From Nectonema munidae (Eukaryota > Nematomorpha > Nectonematoida > Nectonematidae), in the NCBI GenBank assembly GCA_030549495.1, contig JAUIRK010000926.1, forward strand, positions 616,001 to 680,000: a stretch of DNA of 64,000 bases. Direction: 5' to 3'. The notes beneath the pieces are model-generated. The model was not told the origin of the DNA and did not search any database. It was given only the letters and a program-made list of their open reading frames with translations. A program made the position numbers and the translations under genes. Shown one piece after another: positions 34,046-45,612 of the stretch (its first letter is position 1; the number at the start of each line of letters is the position of its first letter).

Positions 34046-34604
34046 AATCATGTGTAGAAAAGGAGTAAAGATATCAATTAACAAAAAAAAAATTGAAAAT
34101 TTTATCGATTGAAAAAATTCATTCATTAATTTTCAGTTGTTCCATTTCTTCTTCCTAAAAATGAAAATGTTTTATTGAGAAAAATAAATTTAAAAAACAC
34201 ATCCAAATTACATAACTTTTCTGAGGTAATTTCTATCAAAAATGTAAAACTAAAGTTAGAAAACTTGGTATTAGAATTTTTTCATTCTTTTTGTATAAGA
34301 ATAAGTGTAAATTAGTTAGACTCTCAAAAAAGGGATAAAATAAAGATGAAATTGTGCAAACAAATATCAAACAATAAATTAAGATTGCATTACTTCATTT
34401 TTCTCAGCATCATTCAAAAATAGTAAGTTAAATTGGTGCAAGCTACAAAAATCTACAAAAAGTAAAATAATTTAACATTTTGCAATGATTTGCGCTCTAT
34501 ATGAACATTTAAGAAAGAAAAAGTTATAGAGCTTCAACAAAAACTAAAAAATTTTACAGCGTAACTTAAGTTTTTTCAAAACTTATTTGACGTATCCACT
34601 ACAG
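34046..34604. other. No gene seen
   Basis: AT-rich sequence only. Confidence 0.5.
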
Positions 34605-34772
34605 TAGCGTTTTTCAAACTTTTTTTACTGCGACCCATAGCCAGAAGTACAGTTTGCATCGCGTTCCATAATACTTAGGTGTAATAAGACAAACTCTGTT
34701 CAATTACGTTCATTTATTTTATTTTTCATGCGACCCACTGAAGGGTCAGGGCCCACAGTTTGAAAAAAGCTG
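34605..34772. mobile_element. 168-bp hAT-type element with 8-bp target duplication
   Basis: Flanked by CACTACAG (34597-34604) and CACTATAG (34773-34780). Left TAGCGTTTTTCAAACT is the inverse of right AGTTTGAAAAAAGCTG. GCGACCCA occurs near both ends. The end sequence resembles that of the ZBED-type hAT fossil at 5338, which could have mobilised it. Confidence 0.75.
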
Positions 34773-34784
34773 CACTATAGCATA

Positions 34785-34960
34785 CTCTATGGGTGGCATG
34801 GTAGGTTGGTTGAGATGATGGACTCATCACAAAAGCCTCTGGGTTCGATACCTCATTGATACCAATTTGTTCATAGTTTGACATAAGCGGTACATCAGTG
34901 CCTTGTCAATGAAAACACCCACGGTACCTTTACCTTACCTTTTACTCAAAATTGAAAAAT
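34785..34960 (+). repeat. tRNA-derived SINE, copy 3
   Basis: A-box-like TGGTTGAGATGATGG followed by a B box GGGTTCGATACC (34851-34862), then CATAGTTTGACATAAGCGG, shared with the copy at 750-930. It ends in a TTTACCTTACCTTTTAC tail. It lies right behind the hAT-type element at 34605. Confidence 0.65.
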
Positions 34961-35084
34961 TTGCTACATAATTAACATAAGAGAGAAAGGAGACAAATTA
35001 AACTAATAAAACAATTTTCATTATTTTAAAATGAAACTATCTGTTCTCAGAATAATTTCAAAATAATAGGAGGCATAAAAAATG

Positions 35085-35430
35085 AGATAGTTTATTTGAT
35101 ATTTCCAAGTTTTTATAAGCAGCAAAAGCCAACGTTGAAGTAGCTAACCCTTATAGGGTAATTTGTTAACGCTTGTATTTTTTACATTTTGTAAGGAATC
35201 ATAAGTATACAAAAAATGGTAGAAAAGTCAGAACACAAAATCATAAAAAAAACTATTTAAACAAACATAAATCATAAAAATCATAGTATATGAGAACAAG
35301 AAAATCATTGAGTTTTTTTGACTATTTCTCTGTACAAATAAAATTTTGACAGATGTCATAAATAGATCAAGTATATTTTTAACAACTGAAACATTTTGTT
35401 TCGATATTATATTTTTATTATAATCAACAA
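35085..35430 (+). repeat. Dispersed repeat, solo copy of the EHGERFHQDI-element tail
   Basis: Matches 19625-19945 over its whole length but stands alone, with no coding part next to it. The copy has a short extra segment near 35290-35340. It may be a non-autonomous or 5'-truncated copy. Confidence 0.6.
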
Positions 35431-38400
35431 ATTTTCTTAAATAAAATGATTTAATTAATCATGTACAGTGTTACTTACAAAATTTAACAATCGAACATTA
35501 TAAAAATATCTTTGCTCAAATATTAAGCAAATAGAGTATTTTTGCTTTTAAACTGAATAGCTAGTCAAAATATTCATTCCCAAATAGCTATTGAAAAAAA
35601 TTTCTTTACTTGAAAAAATTAAAGTTTTCAAATGTTACAAAATGTAACAAACGTAGTGATAAAGATTAAGTGACCTTTGTTGAAAAATTTTTTTAACACG
35701 ATTCTGACAATATTCATTGATATAAAATTGTAACTATTGAAAACTATTTTTCTCTCATTTAAAAACATAAACAAATTTTCATTTTTGCAAAATGTTTGGT
35801 GTATTGTTGGAACTAAATTTTTACCAAAAATCAGTGATTAATTTGAATAACGGAACTTTGTTATCATGAAAAAATGTTCTGAAAATATTGAACTTATATT
35901 CCGCTAAAAACTAGTTTCTAATGAGGTAAAATAAAATTATTTTTAATTTTATTTTATCTAAATACAAATTAGAGAGAAGAAAGCTGAATGAGATAGGAGA
36001 GCTTGAACAAGAGAAAAGAGCTTGAGTGAAAGAAGAGAGCTTGAATGAGAGAAGAGAGCTTGAGTGGATTGAGTAGAGAAAGGGAAAGAGAAAAACAGAG
36101 AAGGAGACAGAAAGAGAAATAGAATCACTGTGACAGAAGATTAGTAAAATCTGGTGGATCATCAACATGTGTTTGCTCAAAAATACTACAATTGATAGGA
36201 ATTTCAGAGCAGCTTGGCATGATGTTTTACTCGAAAGTCTGGATTCCCTCTTTTTTTCTCTTATCTTACATTATCATGTATTCGAATGATCATTACATCT
36301 TATAATGCGATCTATAGAAAATTATTGGGAGTCTGTGTAGAAAGGCAATAAGAGAGTTGACCATGTTTGTTTATCCTTTATCTCTACTTACAAGAATAGA
36401 ATGCATCTTTGATTCTCAACTTATTTCATGATTTCGACTTAATTTTTTTTTCATTCATTTCTTCCAAAATATAATTAAATCTATACAATGAAAAATACAT
36501 GATGGTAAATGAATTTTATGTATTGTAAGGCTTATTTTAGTGCTATAATGAATGTTCACTTTTAGATATAAATTCGACTATTGACATTTTTTAATAATTT
36601 ATACCTTTAACGCTTTATTTTTTTTATAAAAATCAATCAAACCTGTCGATCAATGCCAAATATATAAACATCAAAATACATTTTAAGTCTATGATTTTTT
36701 TGCTTAATATTGTAATAATATTTTAATAAACCGACTTTTGGTGAATAATATTCACTCAAAATATTTCACCTGTCAGTAAATTAGGTTTTACAGGTGACTT
36801 AACGCCAACCATTTTTTCATTATTTAAAAATAAACTTATTCATACACAATAAATCGATGCTGCCCAATTTGAACCTGAAAATATTTTTGTCTCTCTAGAT
36901 TTAATTCGTGTTGTTACTGTTTACCCCTGGTTACTTTGTGGTTAGATATTTTTTTATTTATCATTTTCGAACAATTTTCATTCCATTTAGGCATATCTAC
37001 CTTTCTCTATTTTATCATGGCAGTAGTTTTGTCATTGTTTACATAAATTATACATTTCAATGTGTTTAAAATTGTTATTATGTGGGTAATTCAACGTTAC
37101 ATTAACTTTTATGATTCTATCTCTGTCATCAATAGTCATGGTACCAAATCTATTCTCAAAACGGCCTAAGATCATGTTTGCTATATCTCACAAAAATTTA
37201 AATTTAAAAATCTATATCTCATGAAATTTTTCAATGATAATAGATGGTTTATATTTTATAATATATTTAATGAGGCTTAAGCAGGCTTAAGGAGTTGAAA
37301 TGTGGAGTCGCACGTTTTGAGAAATGTTCGATTTCGTAATTGTTAGATTAAAAAATAAAAATTTCTTTAACACACAACGTTGCAAAAATGCAGCATAAAA
37401 CTGTGTATCATTTTGGTCGAATGCTTTGCTTTTTGCAACTCATAGAAAAAAGGCTGAAAAATTCAATAAAATTAAAGAATGAACTTTTTTATTTTGTGTT
37501 AAAATTTGCAAAGTAGCGAAACTGAGTTTATGAGTAGAAAGTTTTTAGAAAATTTTTTTTAAACCTAATCAATCCTAAAAAATAATTTAGGATAGATTTG
37601 GTCTTTGAATGCGTTTGTTTTGGCTTAGGTAAAAATGTTATAGCCAATAATTTGAAAATAAAACAAGGTAAGAAAGACATTAACTAAACTATTAGAAACA
37701 AATAAAACATTTTAATAAATAATGTGGAAGAAAATAAATCAAACATTTTCCGTTGCAACATAAAGCGGAAGTGTCTGAGATGCAGGACATCTTTCAATTA
37801 CACTCAAAAATCGACATTCACAAATGACCTTAAAATATGGTACATGACATCACACTTTTAACATTAGTTAGGGATTGAAAATTAACTAGTGAATCAGTAA
37901 TTTATAACTGATGTTTCTTACATACTTTGAAGTTGGAGATTTGTAATATCTGAAACAGAAAAATTGATGTTGTATATTAAAATTTCTAAAGTCAAAGTCC
38001 CATATTTATCAGGAGTCAGCAGTGTTTTTCATAAATGTATTTGCAGCTGCAAATTTACAAATAGATTGAGTCTGTGTCGAAAAATTATAAATGAGCGCAG
38101 TCAAAAAATATTTTTTCCACTCAACAACCCTCGAAATATAACATAGTTTCTAATCTTAAGAGTGGGAGTCGGATGCGTTATTTGAAACTTTATCTCTCAT
38201 TGCTTTCCTAGCTTTTATGAGACTCCGATATCCTCTCAACAGTCTCTACAAAATGAAAGAAAAATGCTTTATACGAGTTGACTCTTGATTTGATCCACAA
38301 TGCAAAGAAACCATGCTATACTCCCGCATTCTTAGAGTTTGAATTTGCGACCAAAAGCCTTTCATAAAAACGACAGAGCTTATTTTGTTTATAATTTTGC

Positions 38401-38688
38401 AAAACTAATTGCCAGAACCTGGAAGCTAAAAATTTTTTGACATCCTATATAATCTTACTTAATGAAATATCTTCTTGAATGTTTTCTACAACGTCTAGCT
38501 TTGTTGTATACCGTGTTGCTATTTTGCTTTTCTATACCTATTATCAACTTTCTTCGTGTGCCTCTTTTCTGCATTGCAAACTTATTTGTGTCTGTCGCTT
38601 CACTTTCATGATTTCTCACATAACACTCTAACACTTCTTACACAACCTTCATATTTGTTTTGTTAGTAATGACAACTTGATTTTATAT
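35431..38688. other. No gene seen in 3.2 kb; one purine-rich minisatellite
   Basis: A purine-rich tract at 35970-36115 has units like GAGAGAAGAGAGCTTGAATGA, about 20 bp each. A 26-bp word AATCAATCAAACCTGTC with flanks (36618-36648) matches the satellite unit of the 24-kb array. Otherwise AT-rich and featureless. Confidence 0.5.
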
Positions 38689-38812
38689 TACTACCAACTT
38701 TCTGACTCGTCCTTCTTGTCATCATCGTTGATGCTGCTTGGTATGCTGTCGTGAAGCTTTGTTCCTTCTTGCATGTTTTTTTCATCATTTGAATGGATGA
38801 TGTGATCAAGGC
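38689..38812 (-). CDS. Possible terminal exon of an unidentified gene
   Basis: On the minus strand one frame reads RLDHIIHSNDEKNMQEGTKL, HDSIPSSINDDDKKDESESW and stops. The acidic, polar, stop-terminated sequence and the local GC rise look like a natural C-terminus. An upstream AG (TTGAATTAAG) could be its acceptor. No homology recognised and no partner exon found, so this is tentative. Confidence 0.25.
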
Positions 38813-39910
38813 GCAATCCTTAATTCAATTTAGTCTTAGTTTTCTGAAAGATGGCAAAAATGTTAGCTCCATCCTCTTATCACTATGTCATTTCAAATTA
38901 GGAGACACTATGTTCTTTTCTTCTGACGACATATGCGTAAACAAATTCATCAAAAATAAGTTCTCACTCAATTGACATTATAATCATTTGCTTTTCCAGA
39001 TGGTTTGGAAATGTTTCGAAAAGAAATAGTGGCGAGCTAATAAAATATGTTAGGCCCTAACTAACCTAGATGGAAAATATTAAACAAAGGATATAAAAAG
39101 TTTAGGATTTAAACATAGTAATGAAAAAGACAGGCTCTACTGGAGACGCAAAATCAAGATTACTTGAATCAGTTTCTTTCATTATCATCTTTGGTGATTT
39201 GGCTTGCTGAAATTAATCTTGGCTGTTAAAATCGAATAATGATGATAGATACTTTGTGATCGTAATAAATTTTTTATTGGAAATTTTCTCAAATTTTGAA
39301 TAATTCCCTGGAAACCGCGAACTAATAATTTTTTTCCTAAATTCCTTCGAAATTACAGGAAGCCAAAACGACAAAAATTCAGTAACACTACTCTGTATGC
39401 TTCTACTAAGTCCTAGCCTCTATTAAGGATAAAGCAATTATGCCTGAACATTGAACCTGATGCAGGAGTCCCACATATTTTTTATAAAAAGAATTAAAAA
39501 AATGAAATTCTGCATTATTGATAAATCCATATCCTTTATTTATTTTAAAGGGACAAATAAACATAAACAATGATAACATAGTTGAATTAGATAAAGGTGT
39601 AAATGATAACACTGTTACGCACTAATAAAAGTTATACTACTTGCTCATTTGACCCTCTCTTCCCGCTCTGCCCCTAAGTCTTTGCCTATTGTTGGAATGT
39701 ATTGGGTTCAGCTTGAAGATTTGGTGGTAAGAGTGATATTTGCAATATTTTGACTGAATATTGCTTAGACATAAATTTAATTTTATTTATTAGGCGTTGG
39801 AAAGAAGTGACATTTTTATTGTCAATCGTTTTTTGCTCTAGTGTCTTGCGAAAGCTTAATTCTCTCCTCTCTCCCCCTCTCTCTCTCTCCTTCTCATTCT
39901 TTTGTGAAGT
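38813..39910. other. No gene seen; CT-rich tract upstream of the MPV17L2-like start
   Basis: AT-rich until a pyrimidine tract at about 39862-39906 directly before the coding start at 39911. That tract, ending TTTTGTGAAG, could be promoter-proximal leader sequence or a splice acceptor. Confidence 0.4.
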
Positions 39911-40717
39911 ATGACTACAAGAGCAGCTATTCAAAAAGTGACAATACTCAAAGAATCTACGAAGGCGTTTTTGGCGAAGCACAATCTTTGGTTTTTACAG
40001 GGTCTAGGACAGAAACTTTTCTCAAAGTACTTGATAGTAACGAATACCATCACCGGCGGAATTCTATTGGCTGCTGGAGATTACATTCAACAGCGAATCG
40101 AATGCGTGAATAAGGCAACAGCAGCAGCAGCATCGGCTTCCCATGGAAAACAGAACACTCTTGAAAGCCACGACTACTGCGCTTTTCTCTTGGACAAACC
40201 CCGGCTACTACGAATGACGATCATCGGTTTTTGTCTGGGAAATTTGAGTCACTTTTGGTATGGCTTACTGGATAGGAAGATCAGTGGCAGAAATGGCTCA
40301 GCTCTTTTCCGCAAGGTCTTTTTCGATCAAGCGATCGGTTCTCCCATTTTCAGTCTCGTCTTTTTCATCGGGATCGGCATGCTTGAGTTCAAATCGATAC
40401 GTGATTCGTTCACTGAGTGGCGCCTCAAATTCCCCTTTCTCTACCTCATGGACTGTTTGTTTTGGCCACCTCTCCAGCTCTTCAACTTCAAGTACCTCCC
40501 CGTCAAATTTCAAGTCCTTTACGTCAACTTCTTCACAATCATATGGGACACGTTTTTGTCGTATTGCAAGCATTCTTACCAAGTAGAAACGTCAAAGCCC
40601 AAGTCCCAAGTTAAATCATCATGTGAAAATGTGGATAGCATTCCTTTGTTGACTCCCGACTCTGACGACATTATCTCTCCTGATTTTTCCGGTGAAAAGC
40701 TGGAAAATGAGTTGTGA
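39911..40717 (+). CDS. Mpv17/PMP22-family protein, MPV17L2-like
   Basis: A complete 268-residue frame. The family comprises four-helix membrane proteins of mitochondria and peroxisomes; MPV17L2 in mammals is an inner mitochondrial membrane protein tied to mitoribosome assembly. Visible support: LFSKYLIVTNTITGGILLAA and GDYIQQRIE (residues about 36-64, the family's GDxxxQ motif), the DKPRLLRMTIIGFCLGNLSH and FWYGLLDR segment (about 93-121), a central KVFFDQAIGSPIFSLVFFI, and the diagnostic C-terminal signature FWPPLQLFNFKYLPVKFQVL then IIWDTFLSYCKH. An alanine/lysine-rich insert at about 68-85 and an acidic C-terminal tail of about 45 residues are lineage-specific. No frame damage; codon use is GC-richer than the flanks. 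AATAAA follows at 40942. Confidence 0.9.
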   Translation: MTTRAAIQKVTILKESTKAFLAKHNLWFLQGLGQKLFSKYLIVTNTITGGILLAAGDYIQQRIECVNKATAAAASASHGKQNTLESHDYCAFLLDKPRLLRMTIIGFCLGNLSHFWYGLLDRKISGRNGSALFRKVFFDQAIGSPIFSLVFFIGIGMLEFKSIRDSFTEWRLKFPFLYLMDCLFWPPLQLFNFKYLPVKFQVLYVNFFTIIWDTFLSYCKHSYQVETSKPKSQVKSSCENVDSIPLLTPDSDDIISPDFSGEKLENEL

Positions 40718-40941
40718 AAAGTGGTTATCACACATTTCAGATTTCCTTATTTCGTAGCGATCAAATCCGCACGCACACTCAAAAAATAACACTTGATTTG
40801 GCTCCGATTACTTGAAATGACTTTTCACAAGTTTTTGATTTTTCTTACTTTGAGCGTGTTATTTTAATTTGTTTTGTTATTTACAAAAAATTACTTCAAG
40901 AAATGCGTCAATTTTTACTACAATGTATTATATACATATTT

Positions 40942-40947
40942 AATAAA
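40942..40947 (+). promoter_or_regulatory. Polyadenylation signal of the MPV17L2-like gene
   Basis: AATAAA lies 225 bases after the stop codon, within otherwise AT-rich 3' sequence. Confidence 0.5.
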
Positions 40948-41161
40948 GTGAAACACGCTGATAAAGTATTTAAATGCTTCAAGGTTCACCCACTTTGGGT
41001 ACCACATGGGTGTACCCAAAATTTCACTGATGGAAATTTCCGCCAACAAAGTTTCACTCACTTATAGCGCAAAATCCACCCAATCCAAAAATATTGATTC
41101 ATGCAAATTGCCACTCATAGAATTTCTACCCATAAATAAAAAGCTCAAAACAAAACTCACT

Positions 41162-41297
41162 TTAACCGGTTATCGACCACAGTCCACATATGTCGACTTT
41201 TAAAAATTAAATCGTCTGCTTTTATTAATGCTTTTTAATACAAATCTTCTGTTTTACATTAGATATCGTCTGATTATTCTGGTCGTTAATGGGTTAA
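41162..41297. mobile_element. TTAA short element, family A
   Basis: Bounded by TTAACCGGTTATCGACC and GGTCGTTAATGGGTTAA. Contains ATATGTCGAC, AAATCGTCTGC, ACAAATCTTCTG and ATATCGTCTGATTATTCTGG, in family order. It lies 215 bases after the MPV17L2-like polyadenylation signal. Confidence 0.75.
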
Positions 41298-41768
41298 TTA
41301 GGGTATTTGCAACGCTTTTTAAAAACTCCATGATATCTCTACGATAATTTTCTACAAGGGAGGGGGCTTTCATTTGCTGGCTCTCATCTCCTCTTCGGAT
41401 ATGCAATAATTCATTTATTCTTCATTATATCTTCTGTAACAGTTTTTATTTCATTATACTCTTTTTAATAAATTTGTAGCTCTACAAATGAGCCATTTAG
41501 TGATTCGCTAAAATCCTTTATCGTTCAGCAAAAATTCTTGCCGTCAACATTATGTCCTCTTCAAAGGGAACAGTTGTTAATTTAGTTGATTAGTTAGTAA
41601 CAAATGCACACATGTATTACTCACACAGAAGCAAGAATACATTCAAAAATTAATTTCTCGCAATGTGGATGAAAATTTTATGAGTGAACAATTTTATCAA
41701 TAAATTTTTCGGATACAGTTTTCTTGGTGAAGTGAGGATAATTTTCAAGAATTTTCGTGTGTTTAGAT
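41298..41768. other. No gene seen
   Basis: AT-rich sequence only. Confidence 0.5.
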
Positions 41769-42219
41769 CAGTGGTTCCCAACCGGGGGGTCCATGGAAGA
41801 ATTTCAAGGGGTCCATGGAAATTCTACTTCAAACTACTTATGCTGAATCTCCTTTTATATACTTCTATTTTCCAAATCAATATAAATATATATATTTAGA
41901 GCTTTTTTAAATAAATATTTTCTTCCCTTTTTTAAAGTTTCATATTTTGGATCTTTATATATCCTTTTTATTAGTTACAATATTTTTGAAAAATTTATAT
42001 TTTAATTGGAAAAAAATTTTATTCACATTTTATGTCAGGCTTTACGCTCTCTCTGATTTCATATGAATAAGCATACGATTTAATCAGATGACTACAATCA
42101 TTTTTTGCATAAAAATCTTTGATTCATTTTGTTGGCTCAAACTATTCAGTTGTAGGGGTCCACAGGTAAAAAAGTGACTGGAAAAGGGGGAACGGGATAA
42201 AAAAGGTTGGGAACCACTG
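41769..42219. mobile_element. 451-bp hAT-type element with 8-bp target duplication
   Basis: CAGTGGTTCCCAACC at the left is the inverse of GGTTGGGAACCACTG at the right. Flanks GTTTAGAT (41761-41768) and GTCTAGAT (42220-42227) are an 8-bp duplication with one change. GGGGTCCATGGA and GGGGTCCACAGG lie just inside the ends. Non-coding interior. Confidence 0.8.
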
Positions 42220-42227
42220 GTCTAGAT

Positions 42228-43004
42228 CAACCAAGAAGGATCGTAATCGTTTCTGCATAAAGGTTTTGGTGCATGAAGTAGAAGTTGGAATGTACACACT
42301 TCCTGAATAATTTCAGACGATACCGATTATTTATATTTTTTAAATTTTTTATGAATAAAAATTAAAAAATGTATTACTGCTTAAAAGATTGCATACTTGA
42401 AACAAATTTCCATCTAAAATATCAAAAATGCATTCACAAGTCGGAAGCGAAGAGTTGGCCTTAAATTTATTAAGTTTTTAAGTGTTTCGGTTTTTTTTAA
42501 ATAATAATAGTAGTCGGAGTCAGATTTTTGTAGGTGCAAATCCTTTATTTTCCCTCCTACTCCCCAGTCTTGATAATAATAATAATAAAAAGAAACAGAC
42601 AAAACACTCACAATTTGAAAGAATGATGATTGATACGAACATACTCTTTTATTTTATATTTAAAATGGGAGATGATGGAAAATATGGATTTCATTCAAAA
42701 TCTGTAAATTAAGCATCCTTACCCAAGATTCTTCTATCAATCTTAGATATAAGCCATGTTATAAAGTTTGCAAAATTTATTTTTAAGGTTTTCCAATAGG
42801 AGTTTTCCCTCGAGAAAGCGTGCGTTTAATATAAAGACCAAGAAAATAGAGATGTTTAAAAAATTAGCACCTGTCCTAAAAAAATATCGGGGTACTTTAG
42901 TAAAATTTTATACTTTTGATTGATTTCTGGCACATGAATTTATCAACAGTGTGAGTAATAAAATTTCTTATAGAAGAAGGAAAAAACGTAGTGCAGGAAC
43001 GAAT
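42228..43004. other. No gene seen; AAT microsatellite
   Basis: A short (AAT) run at about 42573-42588. No coding pattern. Confidence 0.5.
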
Positions 43005-43242
43005 GAGGCATGTCAAACTCGGAGTCCCATGAGGGCCAAAGGAGTGAGTTTGTGTTCTCATGAGGGCCATGAGAACCCTGAGTGATCACCATGAGGTGAT
43101 AAGTGAAAATCAGTCAACCTAGTTCTCTGAGAAGTCTAAATCTACACTTATACATAAAATTATAATTAATAATACTGTAATCTGTGTGGGCCGCAAATCT
43201 GCTTGTAATGGGGCGCCCGCGGGCCGCATGTTTGACATGGCT
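43005..43242. mobile_element. hAT-type short element with GGCATGTCAAAC ends
   Basis: Left GAGGCATGTCAAACTCGG is mirrored by GCATGTTTGACATGGC on the right, with GGGCCGC zones inside the right end. Ends resemble the TCTCAAACTC end of the GTF2IRD2-like hAT fossil at 23038, a likely source of transposase. Target duplication not clear. Confidence 0.6.
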
Positions 43243-43883
43243 TAATAAAATCAATATGTTTGCTTAAAATTGATTTTTTTCCTGAAATGAAAAAGAAAGG
43301 CTGAATCCTTTCGTAATACTTTTTTTCACGATTACATATAAAATATAAATACATCTAACTTGTCAATCAATACTCTGAAAGCCTGTCAAAATATCATGAT
43401 AAGAATATGAATATCACGGGAGGATTTATTGAATGGTAAGGATCGTGATTTTTTTAATGTATCGGAATCTTATCGTAAAAATTTACAATCTCTTCCGATT
43501 TTTTTCAAACATTATATACCCTTTACTCTGAATTATACTTCGAATGTAAATTTTAACTTTGAATTAGTATGCTTAAAATTTTGTTTGGAAATGAAAAATC
43601 AGTTATATTAAATTTTTAAATATTTATTTTAATTATCCTGGATGTTCTACTCTTTTTCTTTAGCTTCACTTATAATGGGAAATATATTTTTTTTACCAGC
43701 TTTTTTCATTTACGTCCACTCAACTGCCAACATTTAGATCGTCAAATCCAAAACAAAATGAGCTTACGTTAGATTTGTATTGGCTGAACTGAAAATTTCT
43801 TATTTCAAATTTAATTTTAAAACTTCTAAAATGTGTAACACTTGCCTCTGACAAATTTACTTATACTATTGAATGGGGGTCTG
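43243..43883. other. No gene recognised
   Basis: A 60-codon open frame (43429-43611) has no recognisable domain. Confidence 0.4.
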
Positions 43884-44023
43884 GTTAACTCGTACCAAAA
43901 CCAACTTGCACCAAATCACTCTTTACCAACTAGCCTCAATTTTTTAAAATTAATTACTTCGTTTTTCGTTAATTAATTAATTAGTTTGAGCTGAGGGAGA
44001 GTTCGTTTTGGTACGAGTTGACT
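43884..44023. mobile_element. 140-bp inverted-repeat element, ACTCGTACCAAA family
   Basis: Left GTTAACTCGTACCAAAACCA is the inverse of GTTTTGGTACGAGTTGAC on the right. The interior holds a second related word (TTGCACCAAATCACT) and an AT-rich loop. A fragment of the same family is at 679-720. Confidence 0.65.
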
Positions 44024-44026
44024 CTA

Positions 44027-44629
44027 ATGTCTAAACCATTGAATTTCAAAGCTGAAAGTAAATTTTCTGAATCAAGAAGATTCGATATAGGTTTTTTTTT
44101 GTGCAATCGGAAGCGTACACAAATTGGGATAGTGAGTGCTGTGACCAGGGTAAGTAGTGTATATGCAGCCTCTTTTATCCTGAAGGAGTTTTCACTTTTG
44201 TCAAAGCTCTGCGTCAACTCTTGGACAACGTTGTTCAAGTCAAAATCTATGCAGTGTGAGAGAGCTTTGCTGCGTGCTATGATATTGCACCATTTTTATC
44301 ATGGATATTTGAATACCTCTCTCCATCCACCTGACACTAATGAATTCACATCTCTTCTTTCCCTTCTCATCCCCTCAATGAGGAGACGGCATTTGAATGT
44401 GAAGCATGTGATGCCAGTAAATTTTAATAATACACAACTTCACCCACGGCTATGCGCTCTTCTTGCCAAACTTTCAACAGCCCTTTTATATCTTTCTCAA
44501 ATCGAAAATTGTTGGTTGTTTGTGTTCAACTTTTCAAATTGTGAAGTATTGGAAGCAAAGTTTTTCACTTGCCATATTTTTCATGATATCGCTCAAGACT
44601 TAGAAGCGCCAAGTTTCAGCCATTATTAA
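44027..44629 (+). CDS. Unidentified open reading frame, about 200 codons
   Basis: An uninterrupted frame unusually long for this AT-rich DNA. I do not recognise it. The N-terminal 60 residues are ordinary; the middle and C-terminal parts are Leu/Ser/His-rich (for example AMILHHFYHGYLNTSLHPPD and ALLAKLSTALLYLSQIENCW). No signal peptide, repeat or catalytic motif is evident. The start lies just outside the inverted-repeat element at 43884-44023; an in-frame ATG also exists inside it at 44018. On the opposite strand a stretch reading NNVVQELTQSFDKSENSFRI and KEAAYTLLTLVTALTIPICV also looks protein-like, so the coding strand itself is uncertain. It may be a gene exon or a piece of an old element. 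Confidence 0.35.
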   Translation: MSKPLNFKAESKFSESRRFDIGFFLCNRKRTQIGIVSAVTRVSSVYAASFILKEFSLLSKLCVNSWTTLFKSKSMQCERALLRAMILHHFYHGYLNTSLHPPDTNEFTSLLSLLIPSMRRRHLNVKHVMPVNFNNTQLHPRLCALLAKLSTALLYLSQIENCWLFVFNFSNCEVLEAKFFTCHIFHDIAQDLEAPSFSHY

Positions 44630-45612
44630 TTTAGAGCTTACTGAGATGAAATGATAATAATAATATTTTAAATTATTTTCAGGCTCCCTTAACCTAAAAA
44701 GTGGCGAATTTTTGACTAAAAAACGCAAGAATCTGAATAACTAATTTTTGGGCTAGAGAAGAAAACTTATTAATTAATATATAGTATATTGAAATGTAGT
44801 TTTTAAATCCAAAATTCCTAATTCACTGTAAATTAATATAAATTTCATAAAGTCCTTTACTTCTTTTAAGAATAAATATTCTGACATAACTTTTGAATGA
44901 AAAGAGATGTAAAAAAAGGAAATTTTTTTGTATTCCTGAAAGTGGATTCTATTTATCCCATAAGTCATACTTGTAATAAAAGCTGTTCAGTAATTTTTTT
45001 TGAAATTCTGATTTTTCGCAGGAACGCGCACCAAAAATAATATAAATCAACATCATTGGTTTTCGTCTCTTCTCTACTATTCTGCTACATATTTCTCTTT
45101 GTTCTTCGTTTCTTATGTCTTACCGTTGGAACCTTTTGAATTGTCATATAACAATATGTTTGCAAATTAAATTTCAAATGCAATATTTACCTAAACACGA
45201 TTTTTGCATATTTTTACTTATTTGAATTTACAGTCTTACAGCACCATTCCCTATTTGATCATTGAATCTAGGCCTTCCTGATCTATGGTTCGCGAAATTG
45301 AGGGGGGGGGGTCGAAAAGACGATTTCACAGGGCACTTAGGTGATTGACCTATTTTTTTGACATACTATATTTTGGTATTGATAATAATTAGCAACACAT
45401 TATAACTTCATGGGAAAAAAGTTGGTTTAACTAAATATAACCATATTTAAACAAATTTTATTGATTTTTACTCTTTCAGAAACAAATCCATCCATTTTTG
45501 AATATATTTTTTTTTAATTTATAATTTAAATCATGTTTTGAATTTTTTATTAAAAGTTAAAAAATGTAACATACATTAATTAGGGTTAAAATATTTTAGT
45601 TCCTAATTAGCC
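44630..45612. other. No gene seen
   Basis: AT-rich sequence with a G run near 45300. Confidence 0.5.

Noticed and set aside
34785-34870. Functional tRNA gene
   Set aside because: A and B boxes are present, but the acceptor and anticodon stems do not pair properly and the sequence is shared with SINE copies.
40298-40582. Minus-strand frame of 94 codons inside the MPV17L2-like gene
   Set aside because: Antisense shadow of a well-supported coding region.
44146-44170. GTAAGT...GCAG as a tiny intron in the 44-kb open frame
   Set aside because: The interval of about 19 bases is far too short for a spliceosomal intron.
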